Source of the DNA: Rhynchospora pubera
Lineage: Eukaryota > Streptophyta > Magnoliopsida > Poales > Cyperaceae
Assembly (NCBI GenBank): GCA_028095005.1
Contig: CM051462.1
Location: 175,779,955 to 175,843,954, forward strand
Length of the DNA: 64,000 nt
Reading direction: 5' to 3'
The position numbers and the translations under genes were made by a program. The notes beneath the pieces are model-generated. The model was not told where the DNA came from. It saw only the letters and a list, made by a program, of their open reading frames with translations, and did no database searches. Of this stretch, positions 1 to 11,573 are shown piece by piece (within the stretch, counting starts at the first letter, position 1; each line of letters begins with the position of its first letter).

Positions 1-142
1 GAGGATGACTCCATGTATGCAGATTCTCATCCAAGGATGCCGGCTGCGGTGTTATGGCTCGTAGACCCAGCCCAACAAACCGTCCTCTACACGTAATAAC
101 AGATTCCACAGGAAAGTTTTTATTTTAAAGTTGGTGGAATAT

Positions 143-215
143 TAATAGCCATAAGGATTGTGTGCGACTCTGTATCAGTGAATAAGTGTGCCGCATACAA
201 CCCTTATGGCTATTA
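143..215. repeat. short foldback with 24-bp near-perfect arms
   Basis: Positions 143-166 and 192-215 are reverse complements of each other except at two positions, separated by a 25-bp loop. Shorter related inverted pieces (GGTGGAAT at about 133-140 and ATTCCACC at about 243-250) lie further out, so this may be the core of a larger foldback element. The geometry is compatible with a MITE-type foldback or a small-RNA precursor. I recognise no known mature plant miRNA in it. Confidence 0.6.
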
Positions 216-358
216 GTTTCGCACCAACTAATATTATTTTGCATTCCACCATCTGACTCTTCTTTTCCTCTCATTTTTTTCTTTTTTTCAGATCTTTTCT
301 CTTTTTTTTTTTTTGATTTTGGACGACAGAAGGATGGGTATTTATATGGAAATTAGAT

Positions 359-561
359 CTCTCGAACGCGTTTTATAAAAGGGTAAGAACTCTTCTTACG
401 CGTTTTATAAACGCGTAAAATCAGAAAATAACGCGCAAACTCAGAAACTTTCGCCGCAATTACTGCAGCTTTTAGCGCGTTTTATGAACGCGTTTTAGGG
501 CCTGTAACGCGTTTATAAAACGCGTTCGAGAGGAGAGAGGGAGGCGCGGTTTATAAACGCG
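359..561. repeat. inverted repeat cluster built on ACGCGTTTATAAACGCGT-like palindromes
   Basis: A 21-bp sequence at 359-379 recurs as a perfect reverse complement at 512-532. Between and beside them the motif ACGCGTTT(T)ATAAA(A)CGCGT occurs repeatedly (about 399-417, 475-496, 508-526, 545-561). MluI-type ACGCGT cores this dense in an otherwise AT-rich region suggest a degenerate small inverted-repeat transposon. No target duplication could be assigned. Confidence 0.5.
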
Positions 562-861
562 TTGGAACTTTCTTCTTATTAAAAAAAAAATAAATAATTC
601 TTTGTATTAAATTTTTTGGTGTCTGAATTTTTATATTAAATAATTTCGGCAAATCGGCTCTTGTCTTGCATCAGTACAGCTCCTATACCTTTTTCACCTG
701 CATCTGTCTCCATAGTGAAGGGAGTTTCAAAACCATGTATGGATTTCAATCTTAGAACTAAAACCACAGAGTCCCAATATTAGACTTGATGATTCTCGAT
801 GGATTTCAATTCATAAAGTTAAAACCACACCAATTACAGTCGAAAACCCAGACTTGGGGTG

Positions 862-1038
862 TGTTTGGTATCATGTTAGAATAAGCCTTATTCCGAATAA
901 GGCTTATTCGGGATGAAACCAAACGCGTCCGGAATAAGTCTTATTCCGAATAAAGGCTTATTCAAGACCTTATTCTAATTCCACCAATACGAATAAGCCT
1001 TATTCGGAATAAGGTTTATTCAATAATGATACCAAACA
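862..1038. mobile_element. small TIR element (MITE-like), about 177 bp
   Basis: The ends are the perfect 13-bp inverted repeat TGTTTGGTATCAT (862-874) and ATGATACCAAACA (1026-1038). The interior consists of repeated, mutually complementary AATAAGCCTTATTC blocks, so the whole unit folds back on itself. There is no coding capacity. A target duplication is not obvious, so superfamily assignment is left open. Confidence 0.6.
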
Positions 1039-2504
1039 TGATGATTCTAGTTTCCAACTAAGCCAATGGGTAATTGATAGCCTATGTGAATACTATTAAC
1101 TTGGCATTTCCCTGTTCTTCTCTGAACTCGATTACAACGGTGCGATTCTGGCACTTATAGAAACGTCTTGACATGAATCTCGATCAGTGTTTTACAACAG
1201 TTTGATATAATCACATTATTTAAAATAGTTCCTAATGCTTAAGCTTTAACATTTTATTGACTAAATTAAGTTGGTACATTCTAAAATGTAGAAATATTAC
1301 ATAGCAGGAATATTACATATTTTGCATCATAATTTTGTTTTTATGCTTGTTTCTTTTTCAATTTTTGCAACTAAATTGGGTTTCCATTTCGCTATTTTCC
1401 TTTTTTGCATCTTTTTATTTTTAATACAATATCTGTATCAAGAAGTGACGTGTAAAAGTTGTACCAGAAATGATTGCTTATTAGGTGGCCACAGCCCACA
1501 AAGTAAAACTCAAAACAGACCATGCAAATGCCTTTGCTGCTCCAAGGCAATCATGGTGCATTCGATTCAAGTGGCCAACTGGGTTTTCATTTGTTCAAAA
1601 TTAAATTCAAGTACCAGGGATTTTTGAGAGAACCAATATATATACTAGCTGTCAGCTGACATGGTAATGGTAGATTGGTAGGCTTCCCCACACTCCATGG
1701 TAGGATTGCCGATTTGATTTGCAGATTTAAATGCTGGATTTTGGGCTCCTTGGAAATATAAGTGGGGCCTTCTTAGCCCACTAATGGGCCCGGCTTCTTT
1801 GAATTAAAGCAAACAATTTTAGTTGACACAGGCTCTGCATATTTTTATATTGTTATATGCTGTATAAAAATATTTTTTATATTGTTAAGTGTTAACTCTT
1901 TTTCGACAATATAAAAATATAAGTGGGTCCGGCTTCTTTTTTTCCCTGGCTCCGCCCTGTTCCATGTTAACTTTTTTTTTTTCTTCCTTTTTATAGGCTT
2001 CAAATATTGAACTACATTGCTAAGTCTCTCGGCACGTTCAAATGATTTAGAAGCTTAGGCTAACAAAAAAATGATATACACACAGTCCTTCAGCGGCAAA
2101 CCACAATGTGTCATCATATGCATTTTTTCATTTCGAGAAAATTAAAAAGGAAGCCGAAAAACAAGTCGCGGAGGCACAAGACGACAGTAGATTGCGGTCA
2201 ACACTGACTCTTATGCACCGCACAACGTTAACTTTAATGCTTTATAACTCTAGCCCCAAGAAACAAAGAGCATACCAATCTCCTCACTTTATGGTAGGAG
2301 AAACAAAATACATACGCAAGGAGACATTCGTGCATTAGAATATTAGATCAATGCGAAATAGAAACCAAGCATGAAATCAAGATTTGAAAGTACGAGTCCC
2401 AATAGTCAGTATTAGCCTTATAGCTCCAAAGAATAGGTCTCAATGATATCTATCACAGATTCACAGTAGTATTGAGATAGACACTCACACACCTATGTAA
2501 CATA

Positions 2505-2645
2505 GGCTCCATTTGGATAGGTGTGGGAAGAAGGAAAGAAGGGAAGAAGTATTAGAAAGTGTGTAACTTTGTGAAGAGTTTAGATTGTTTACAATTTTTT
2601 TTTTTCTTCTTCCTTCTTCTTTCTTCCAACCATCCAAACGCATCC
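2505..2645. mobile_element. Tourist-like MITE, copy A (141 bp, ATA duplication)
   Basis: The ends GGCTCCATTTGGAT and ATCCAAACGCATCC are imperfect inverted repeats flanked by the 3-bp direct repeat ATA (2502-2504 and 2646-2648). The body contains the segment AAAGTGTGTAACTTTGTGAA, shared with the copies at 9519-9825, 10116-10273 (reverse) and 55388-55809 (reverse). A 3-bp duplication with GTTTGGAT-type ends fits PIF/Harbinger (Tourist) MITEs. Confidence 0.7.
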
Positions 2646-3424
2646 ATAGGCTATGTTTCTGGATTAAATTATAAAAAGTAGAGATCATCTAAGTTCAGCT
2701 TAAGATCTTCGTGGTTGATAATATATTGAGTAAAAATGCAATAATTGGGCAAATTAATTTGATCTCAAAGACCAAAACTTTTCTCATCCGTTGTGTTACA
2801 AGTTACAACTTGCAACTTACGAAGGTAAAAGGACAAAGAGACAAAAAGGTCAAAATATTCTCATGTAAATTTGCAAAGCCCATTCTGAAAGACAAATTAT
2901 AAAGCCCACTTGGAAGCGCCTCACTATACATATGTTTACTGTTTATATATACCAACAAAAAAAAATGTTTCAATTTACCTTGTTTCCCTAATGTGTTATT
3001 TTGGAAAATAGCCCTTAATTGGATATGCAAAACACAACTGCTCTAATTTGCACAAAAAAAGTTATAAATCCCATAGTTTTACTTTCTACAAAGGAATATT
3101 GCCTACGAAATCTACGCTCTCTTTTAATCTCTTGTTGTTGTAGAAAAAAAACAAAGAATGTGAACATTTTTAAATATCAAATTCAGATGCACTGAACAAC
3201 AGTGCACTAAATGATAGTTTTTTTTTTCTTTTCTAAGTTTGGTTGAAAATATTGGCCTTTTTAGTTCTCGTTCGTTTAAATAATTTAGTCACAGATCAAC
3301 ATTGCAAATCACATTTTACACATCACAACACTACTCATCACACTTACAAACCACATAATATAAGAGGGGTACTAAAAAGGCCAAACCAAATTTTAGTTTG
3401 TTTAAATTTCAACGAGGAGATATT

Positions 3425-6400
3425 TTAACCCATGGCATATTTCTGGGTCCAGCTACGGGCCGTGGTTTCATATTTGTTACGGTCTGTCTTGTACATGTGT
3501 GCAATTTCAGGCACTAACGGGTCATCCGGATTTGGATCCGTTAACAATGAGCAAATTGAAAGAAGCACCTAGTAGTAGAGAAAAGGGACCCAAAAAAAAA
3601 AAACACAAACAAAACGTTAGTAACAAAATAATAAGAATTGCCTGGTCATCAAGTCAATTCTGACAAAATAGTTTAAACACTTCAAAGAACTTGAGGATAC
3701 CGACTTTGTCTAATTGAGGATGAGGTAATTAGCACGTATTAGAATTATCTAATATATAATATTAAAATCAATATCATCAACAACTCTCCATTAGTTATGA
3801 AATCATCCAAGGGAGTTGATATTCGGAACAAAATCTTCTATGGTCTGTATATATCTAAAAGCACCACAACATTTAATTAGTGCTTAAAGTTTTCTGTTTC
3901 ACAACTGGGTTTTTTGTGTCAGGCTGTGTTTCTGAAATTTAAACACACTACTTGTTATTGCAATTCTAAGCTTCAAGCAGGTCCTTTGTTGTTTTGATGG
4001 TGAAATTAACAACTAGACGGGATAAAGAAGAGGTACCTTAGAAATGGTGAGAGCAGGGCTCCACTGCTCCTTCAAGATGTCAAGGCAAATGCTGCCATTG
4101 CTGTTGATATTTGGGTGAAAAACCTTAGTCTTGAACGAAACCTGTGGCAGCCAAGAACGTGCTTCATGTTTAATTATATTTACCAATCATAAACAATAAT
4201 GTCTCTTTTTAAAATTAAGAATAAAAAACAATAGTTTCCGTTGTTCATTTTTTGTTTAGAAGATAATCAACTAAAACATCATTGGCGGCACTTTGGTTAC
4301 AACAAGGAGGAACCCATTTAAGTAGAGTTTATGGTGCACAAAAATAACCCGGATGATCGGATCAAACCACAATGTAATAGGATAATGATTTTTATTTTTT
4401 TATATTGCACCAAAAAATATTATAAAAATATATGCGCAAATATGAAACCACAGCAAATACTGACAGAACGGAGCTAAACAGTACTAGTGTCAACTTTCTT
4501 ACAGGCACAAACTAAATAACTAACATATAAAAATCTTATACATTTGATTTTAGTTTAGGACGGATTACAGACGCAAACTCAAGGCAATGGTACGTTTATG
4601 AGCAAAGATGTCAATATTCCACAAAACATACCTTTTTTAATCATGTAAATCTATAGTCAGATAGTGGTTACAAATTATTAAAATATTTCTACATTGTATG
4701 CATATATAAGATATAGTAGAAGTCATATGTGCAATTAAGTCCTTAATGCAATTGTATTTTGTAGAATAATTGAACTTTCATGCACAGAAGTTTACTGCAG
4801 CACTCATTTATGTTCTTATTAATGTTTTGCCATTTTTTCAAATACTACAAAAGAATTAACCAAATCCCTGAACAAATTCACTTTCATGGAAATAAAAAGT
4901 CACTTGGTATTTCTCAAGGAGACACAGATATTGAAATTCCAGAAAGGAATCTTTAGAACATGGTAACTCATACAACACCAAAGCACTCTCATAGCTATTA
5001 AGCTATTCCCCAGAAGAAACTCTTTCAGTTTGCTTTATTATTTGAAATGCAGTAAAAAGAGTTTAATTGCAAAACACCAAGTTTTTCTGCTGTTTGCAAG
5101 TCCAACCATTTATGTTCTTATTAATGTTTTGCTATTTTTTCAAATACTACAAAAGCATTAACCAAATCCCAGAACAAATTCACTTTCATGGAAATAAAAA
5201 ATCCCTTAGTTCTCAAGGAGGCACTGATATTGAAATTCCAGAAAGGAATCTTTAGAACATGGTAACTCACACAATACCAAAGCACTCTCATAGCTATTAA
5301 CCTATTCCAGAAGAAACTCTTTCAGTTTGCTTTATTATTTGAAAAACAGTAAAAAGAGTTTAATTGCAAAACCCCAAGTTTTTATGCTGTTTGCAAGTCC
5401 AACCAAATATGCAAGTGTGCTCCTTGAGTTTTGAGAAAAAGGAAAGGAAAAGAAGGAAATGAAGAGTTTAAATTAGTATTACACAAAATCCCCAAATTGG
5501 AGGTGAATATACCTAAATTGTATAGTGTAATTCATACCAACTTCCTTCATTAACTTCTATTAATACAGATGTATACATGCTATCAAGACAGCCCTAAAAT
5601 TTCTTTTTATTATAGTATTAAGAGTACTAATATATTTTAGAATATTAGTAAATAATTTACAAAAGCAAGAATAATGTTATATGTGATTACTTAAGATAGT
5701 TACTGAACATAGTTTGGTAACAAATGAGCATGTTGTAGTTGTACTTCCATATGATCAAGTTAAAAGTAAAATATATAATATACATTCTAATTAATCTTTT
5801 ATCAGAAATGTGATATTTCATAATTGTTTGTACTTATGACGAGACTCTACAGGACCCTTTTCGGTGAAAATATGTGACAAATCTGCAGAAAAAAGAACAG
5901 TGGCCTGTAAATTTTTTCTTTTTAATTTATTGATCAATTTCATCTTTTCTAATCCATACTGCTGAGCAAGAGCAGCAATTTCAATATTTTTTCTTTCTAA
6001 TTTTAACTACCTTTGGTGGCTTAAATGGATAGTCCGGAGGGAAGTGGATTGAGACGAGGAAAACACCACCAGCATAGGGGCTGTCAGGTGGGCCCATGAT
6101 TGTGGCCTGCCAGTGAAACATGTCTTCAGCTACAGGACCTTTACAGTTTCAACAGAAATAACTGTTAGTGGCAGAATCAAAACAAAATTTGAATGAAAGA
6201 AGTGATACTGGCAAAGATAATGACAAGTTAGTACAAAAACAATTCAAAACTAGTTAACTAGAATGTTCCATCGTTCAATTTTTTTTAGTTCTTTGATATC
6301 ATTCAAGATTCAAATTAACAAACAAAAAAACAAGAAAAATGAGAAACCGAACCATTGCTTAAAATGAAAAAGGGAAAAATATTCGATCTTCAGATTCTAA

Positions 6401-7647
6401 TTCTAATACATTAATTTTGTTTAAACTTGTTTCTGTAGAAACTAGTAGCAATACTAAGTTTTCAAAATAAGAAAAAAAGAGATAAAGCTCTGTTAATTAT
6501 TTTGTTTCCTGAACATTTATAGTGCAAAAGATCCCTATTACGATGGGCATCAATACCATTATGTCTGTTTAAAAAATTATCTAGCAAATACTTATCAAAA
6601 TAATATCCATATATCCATATATAAATAAGTTAGACACGCAATATGAGACCGCTTATTTTGAGCTATTGCATAATATAAAATCCATGTATGTGTCAATCTA
6701 TGTATATGACGATTCACAGAAGTTTAGTTATGTCTCTCGTGTAAATAAGTGATTATATACCCCAATCTTCAACATCAACATTTTATTTTGTATATAGTTT
6801 CTATTAGATAATCACATTAATTAATGTCAATAGAAAGAAAATTTCCATATACAAGTAACCATGAAGATTCTTAACAAAACAAAATGCATTTGATCATATA
6901 ATGATATAGCACCCCATTCTTGTGAAGTCCCAATGTACTCACAATTAATTTGAAATATAAGTTGACATAATCGCTTTATCAAGACAATGGTTCTTAAACT
7001 CTTGATTTTTCTTTTCTAATTTTCTTGTTTAGTTTTCATGATGTCTTTCTGACATCTTTAATGTATTTCTTTTTCGTTTTGATTTATAACAACAAGATTG
7101 TAAATTTTTTACCTTTCTTAACAAAATTTTGTTGGTTGGCTCTCGCCAACTAACCTTAAAAAAAAATGAAATACAACTAGTAAATTATGCAATACTGAAA
7201 TACCATGTAGGAGATGGACAATCATACATATCCTTGAACAAAGGGATCTAAGTATCTAACCATAAGTATATTTGTTTAAACATTCAATACTAATGACCAC
7301 TACAAGAACTACTCCTAATTCCTATTTTACTTGATTAATTTCAGGTATAAAAAGGGAAGCAAAATAACACACCTGTATGACAAAAAGGAAGGAGCTTATA
7401 AGTAACCTCTGAACAATGGAAAATGCAAAGATACTAACTAAATTAAACAACTTAACCTATTAAAGAGGTTCTAACAACCAATAAGCGTAAGGAATCCAGA
7501 TCTAACGAGCTCCGAACTGATTTCCAACTAATTCCAAAATTTGAAGCAAGATCGAGAAACAAATTAGAGAAAAATACCAGCGCTGCACGAAGTGGGGGGA
7601 TCCTTTTGCAGATCCTTGAGCTCCTTCAAAATACGCTTGGAAGCCAT
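3425..7647 (-). CDS. ubiquitin-conjugating enzyme E2, UBC8/UBC10 type
   Basis: Four exons on the minus strand: 7578-7647, 6011-6138, 4037-4141 and 3425-3568. All introns are GT-AG and phases agree, giving 447 nt or 148 residues, the usual length of the UBC8/10/UBCH5-like group. The protein starts MASKRILKELKDLQKDPP, carries the PFKPPK motif, HPN (HPNINSNGSICLDIL) with the catalytic cysteine in SICLDILKEQWSP, and ends WTQKYAMG. The family accepts ubiquitin from E1 as a thioester on that cysteine and passes it to lysines with RING or U-box E3 ligases, in cytosol and nucleus. The start is the only ATG matching the conserved N terminus. A leader intron probably lies just upstream (7675-7773). Nothing in the coding exons looks damaged. 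The exact paralogue number cannot be decided by eye, so no symbol is given. Confidence 0.95.
4805..5405. repeat. tandem duplication of a 302-bp segment inside the second E2 intron
   Basis: The segment 4805-5106 is repeated directly at 5107-5405 with roughly 95 percent identity by eye and small indels. Both copies contain TTTATGTTCTTATTAATGTT and end in a GCAAGTCCAACCA-like boundary (second copy about 5393-5405). It lies wholly in the intron between coding exons 2 and 3, so the protein is unaffected. This looks like a local duplication, not a transposon. Confidence 0.85.
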
Positions 7648-7674
7648 GACGAATTTCCCAAGGTCGAGCTAGAT

Positions 7675-7773
7675 CTGAAACGAGACCTCTGTTCCGTTAT
7701 ACAACAAGCAAATCGATCAAAATTCAAAAACGAAATCGAATACGAAGAAGCGAGAAGGATCGAAGTTTAATAC
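7675..7773 (-). other. probable 5' leader intron of the E2 gene
   Basis: On the minus strand a donor CAG|GTATTA (exon end 7774) and an acceptor TTTCAG|ATCTAG (exon start 7674) bracket 99 nt, 27 nt upstream of the E2 start codon. Leader introns are common in plant ubiquitin-pathway genes. This is inferred from splice-site fit only. Confidence 0.5.
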
Positions 7774-9518
7774 CTGGAGGTAGGTTGAAAATCGTGAAGA
7801 GCAAGCGCACGCCACACGGTTTGACGAAGAAGAAAAGAAGAATCGGAGAAATGCGAAGGAGAGAGAAGAAAAGGAAAGGGGAAGGAAAAGGTGAGGTGCT
7901 CTATTGTATATACGATGCGTAACCGCGTAGATAATGTTTTCATTCTTTGATTATTCTCTGCAGTCAGATTAATTTGTACTTCATTTGTTTGACTGAGTTT
8001 GGAGTTTGCACCGGATATCACTGACAATGGGGTCCAGTTTTGGTTCCTCACTTGTCAGTGAACTGCGGCGTGTGCGTAGGCGTAAGGGTGCATCTTTATG
8101 GAAAATCGAATTTTAAAAGGTAAAATAGTTAAAGCGACGTCGACTTTTTACGGATAGTACACGAAGAATACGAGGATCATTTCAAGTGCAATAACGGACT
8201 AGAAGCCAGAAGTAAATATTTCGTAAACTCTTACAGGAACTCTTAGTGGTAGGAGACTAGTCTGACAGCAGGCAAGTAAGATTCTCCGAGTTTAATGTGG
8301 ATGGTGGGCTTCCAGAAACGTCGATTTATCATGTTCGAATGGCTATATCCTCTCCAGTCACTTCCTAGCCGTATACCTCCTGTTTTTAAATCATTTAAAT
8401 TGTTCATTACGAATCTCAATGAGAGAGATCTCGGGGCACCGGCGCTGCAAGAAAAAAAAAAAATTGGTACGTTGCAACTCTTCGTATGTGAACTCGATTT
8501 AAAATTTAAATATTTTTTTATATCTTACTGAAAATTGTTTCATTACAATTATAAATTGAATAAAATTTCATTAAATATTTTTAATAGATGGATACATTTT
8601 TTTTTTTGCTCTTCTTTCTTAATTTCAAAAGAATTTAATGAGCTGATGAGATATGCCAAAGAGAATATTTTTTTTTATCCACACTTGTTTATTGTTTGGA
8701 TCTATTGAACTTGTTCATATAATCTGTTTAAGTTGAAACAAAAGTGTCGATAGCTGCCATGCAATTTTGATGAAGTCAAAATATATTTGACTGTCTTCCA
8801 AAATGCACACATGACAATTGCATTGTACGCACTCTATTATTGAGTAAATACATACACATATTGCTCCAGTGTATAAGTGTATTAATACTTAAAGTAAGCA
8901 GAAAAAAATAATAGAGACATTTTGAAATTGCGGAGTTGAGAACAAGCATAATATTTTCTTTTTAGGTTTTAAAAAGTTTTCTCCCTTTACAAGTGGTAGA
9001 GCATGAAAAGCTCTACTTTCATGAAAAACCAAGAAATTTTTTTATCAATTAATAGTTACAAATCTCCAGGTCCTCGAGAAGAGCTACAAGAGATTAGAGG
9101 GTTGAAATGTTGTTTTTAGAATAAATAACAATATCAAAAAATAAAAAACGGAAAAAAGAAACGAAAAGGATATTTCAATACAATTTCAGAAAATTTTTAG
9201 AAAGACTTGACAGCAGCCTCCAAGTAGACAATTCCAGAAATTACCAACTTCACAAGTAAGACCATTTACGTCACCATTTATTGCCAATTGCTCTGTTACT
9301 ATCTCGTGCCCAAAGTTACTCTCCCTAATAATCTGACAGAAGCTAAGGAAGCTAAAATTACATAATTTTGTTTAAGATAAGAATACGACCGTTTACATTT
9401 TAGTTAGCTAACCCAACTCCCCTACAAAATTTTAATTATGTTTCTTCCTTTACATTTGACGAGATATCGACCATACTGTTCAAAAATCTTTTTTTTTTTA
9501 AATGGAAACAATGAACTA

Positions 9519-9825
9519 GGGGCCGTTTGGATCGCTTAGGAAGTTGGGGAATTTGAGGAAGTTGCAATTCCTAGGAATAAATTTATTGGGAAGTGTGTAA
9601 TTTTGTGAAGAGTTTAGATTGTTTATAATAAATTTATGGTAGGAAGATGAAATTCTCCAAAATCCTATGGAGATCCAAACGGCCTAGGAAGAAGGAAGAA
9701 GGGAAGAAATTTATTGGGAAGTGTGTAACTTTTGTGAAGAGTTTGGATGGTTAGAAATAAATTTATTGGGAAAAAGTGGTTATTCCTTATTCCATATTCT
9801 GGGAAAAAACCATCCAAACGGAGCC
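9519..9825. mobile_element. Tourist-like MITE, copy B (composite of two units)
   Basis: The left end GGGGCCGTTTGGATC (9519-9533) has two partners: an inner one, GATCCAAACGGCC ending at 9684, and an outer one, ATCCAAACGGAGC ending near 9824. The flanks CTA (9516-9518 and 9825-9827) fit a 3-bp duplication for the whole unit. Two AAATTTATTGGGAAGTGTGT-type segments are present (about 9580-9598 and 9708-9727). This suggests one element inserted beside, or duplicated within, another. Confidence 0.6.
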
Positions 9826-10115
9826 TAAGTTTTTCAGTTTCTCTTAAATATAAAATTTTGTTATTAACGGTTTTATAATTCTCCTGTCAATATAATTTGG
9901 ACTTCATCAATTTAGCGTGATTGTAAATCGTTAAGTATATGGTTGGAATTGCACCGATAGAGGAGGAGTTGATTCAATATCGTTTGAGATGGTTTGGACA
10001 TATCCAACATAGATCTCTTGAGGCACCAGTGTGGAGTGGAAGTCTTAACTATTTCGAAAACATAAATAATAAGAGGTTGAGGTAGATCAAAATTGACATG
10101 GGAGAAAATAGTAAA

Positions 10116-10273
10116 GGGGTTGTTTGGATCATATGGGAATATGAGGAATTACTTATTTCTAGTTATAAATTTATTATAAACAATTCAAACTCTTTACAAA
10201 ATTACACACTTTCCAATACTTTATGTCTAGGAATAGAAAATTCCTCCTATTCCTAAACGATCCAAACAGCTCC
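10116..10273. mobile_element. Tourist-like MITE, copy C (158 bp, AAA duplication)
   Basis: The ends GGGGTTGTTTGGATC and GATCCAAACAGCTCC are inverted repeats flanked by AAA on both sides (10113-10115 and 10274-10276). The body matches copies A and B in reverse orientation, for example AAATTACACACTTTCCAATA. It sits inside the LINE fragment at 9942-10487, so it is younger than that fragment. Confidence 0.7.
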
Positions 10274-10434
10274 AAAGAGAGACTTCAAAAAATGTAATAT
10301 CTACAAGGAGTTGTCATTGAATATGATGCATGAAAGTTAGCAATCCACATACTAGAGTCCAGAGCGATAACATACAAACATAAAGTGAGAGTCGTAAATT
10401 TTATGTCATAGTTTAGCTTACGGTGAGGATGTGT

Positions 10435-10447
10435 GTTGTTGTTGTTG

Positions 10448-10487
<40 letters not shown>
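10435..10487. repeat. (GTT)n(ATT)n microsatellite
   Basis: Five to six GTT units run straight into about a dozen ATT units. It lies where an RTE-like LINE would have its 3' tail and is probably derived from it. Read on the minus strand it produces a run of asparagine codons that is not a gene. Confidence 0.9.
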
Positions 10488-11299
10488 CATTTTCTATTCT
10501 TTGGTAATTTTTTTGTTGGGGTTCCAGTTCTAGCATATCTTAACATGTTTGGAACAATAGGCTTAGTTGGTGTTGTAGTAAATTGTGAAGTATAAACTAA
10601 CCAAAATAGTTTTTTTTTTGGCCGAGAATTAAGACAGATTGAATTTTGTTAGAGAGTCTATACTTTAAAGAGAAAAGAGGCAAAAAAGGTATATATTGGT
10701 TTTTTTTTCAAATTTGTAATGAAATTGTAGCATTAATTTAATTGGCATAAAATAATTTTTTTTAGGAGATATAAACTGTTGAGGTCTTTTTAGATAAAAT
10801 AAATATGCACGGCGGCATGGGTGATTCTCAAAACACTTAAAAAAAGAGTATGGACAATTCTATTCTAACCTAATAAAAAAGTTTTCTGTTTGTGAAATAA
10901 AAGTAGATTTACTCTTTAATTTCAATTGAAAAAAAATATGAATCAGTCTCGACAAACTTCACAGAATTGTCACGATCTGATATAATTTTTGTGTTACCAA
11001 AAGGAAAAGAAAAACAAACTCAAAACGGGATTATAATAAAAAAAGTACGTCAAATATAATACTTATTGAAATTCAATTTTATAATTAATAATAAATAACC
11101 ATATTGGTTGTATACCATCTACTGGTTGAATTACTTTTCCATTTAAAATTTAAAATTGGATGATAAGCAATACAAGGTTCCTTTTGTATACGTTAATCTT
11201 CACAGATCATCAAGTCCCCTTTTGAGTTGGCATCTTAGAAAGCCTGTATCAAGCAACACCTCTGAATATTTGATAACCTTGTCAATCAAGCCTTGTATC

Positions 11300-11573
11300 C
11301 AGGGCTGTCAAACGTGTGAGATGGAACGGAAATCCATCATTCCGTTTCCATTCCACTTCAAAATACGAAACAGAAAACCATTCCATTTCCGTTCCATTTC
11401 GTTAAACGGAACGGAAATTTCACTTCCACATTCATTTTACATTGAAATTTCTCATTTCAACGTTCCATTTCCATTCCGTTTCTGAAAATGAAACTACTTT
11501 TCCTTCCACTTATGTTCCATTTCAGACGGAACGAAACGGAAACGTTCGAAACGGCGGTATATTGACAGCCCTA
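11300..11573. mobile_element. hAT-like MITE, copy 1 (274 bp, 8-bp duplication)
   Basis: The element starts CAGGGCTGTCAAACG and ends TTGACAGCCCTA, flanked by the perfect 8-bp direct repeat CTTGTATC (11292-11299 and 11574-11581). Eight-bp duplications and CAGGG-type ends are hallmarks of hAT elements. The interior is almost entirely made of degenerate, both-strand copies of ACGGAACGGAAA. It has no transposase. Open frames crossing it are artefacts of this repetitive composition. Confidence 0.85.

Larger units (their letters stand above)
1..3424. other. intergenic, AT-rich, with several foldback or MITE-like repeats
   Basis: No convincing coding exon was found on either strand; the short open frames (for example 1322-1627 and 2108-2338) have low-complexity or unrecognisable translations. 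The interval holds a 24-bp-arm foldback (143-215), a cluster of ACGCGT-centred inverted repeats (359-561), a small TIR element (862-1038) and a Tourist-like MITE (2505-2645), listed separately. The rest is AT-rich sequence downstream of the E2 gene. Confidence 0.6.
9942..10487 (+). mobile_element. 3' fragment of an RTE-like LINE, interrupted by a MITE
   Basis: Translation from 9942 gives VGIAPIEEELIQYRLRWFGH followed by a truncated APV region. This resembles the RLRWFGH segment near the C terminus of plant non-LTR reverse transcriptases. An in-frame TAG follows at about 10084, and a Tourist-like MITE is inserted at 10116. After the MITE the sequence continues to a GTT/ATT trinucleotide tract (10435-10487), the kind of short-repeat tail that ends RTE elements. 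The 5' part of the element is missing. It is an inactive fragment. Confidence 0.6.

Noticed and set aside
3571..3580. TCTCTACTAC on the minus strand, Helitron-like 5' end
   Set aside because: It overlaps the acceptor region of the last E2 intron, and no element boundary is visible.
10285..10536. Minus-strand frame with a long asparagine run
   Set aside because: It is the translation of the GTT/ATT microsatellite at a LINE tail; no domain and no splice context.
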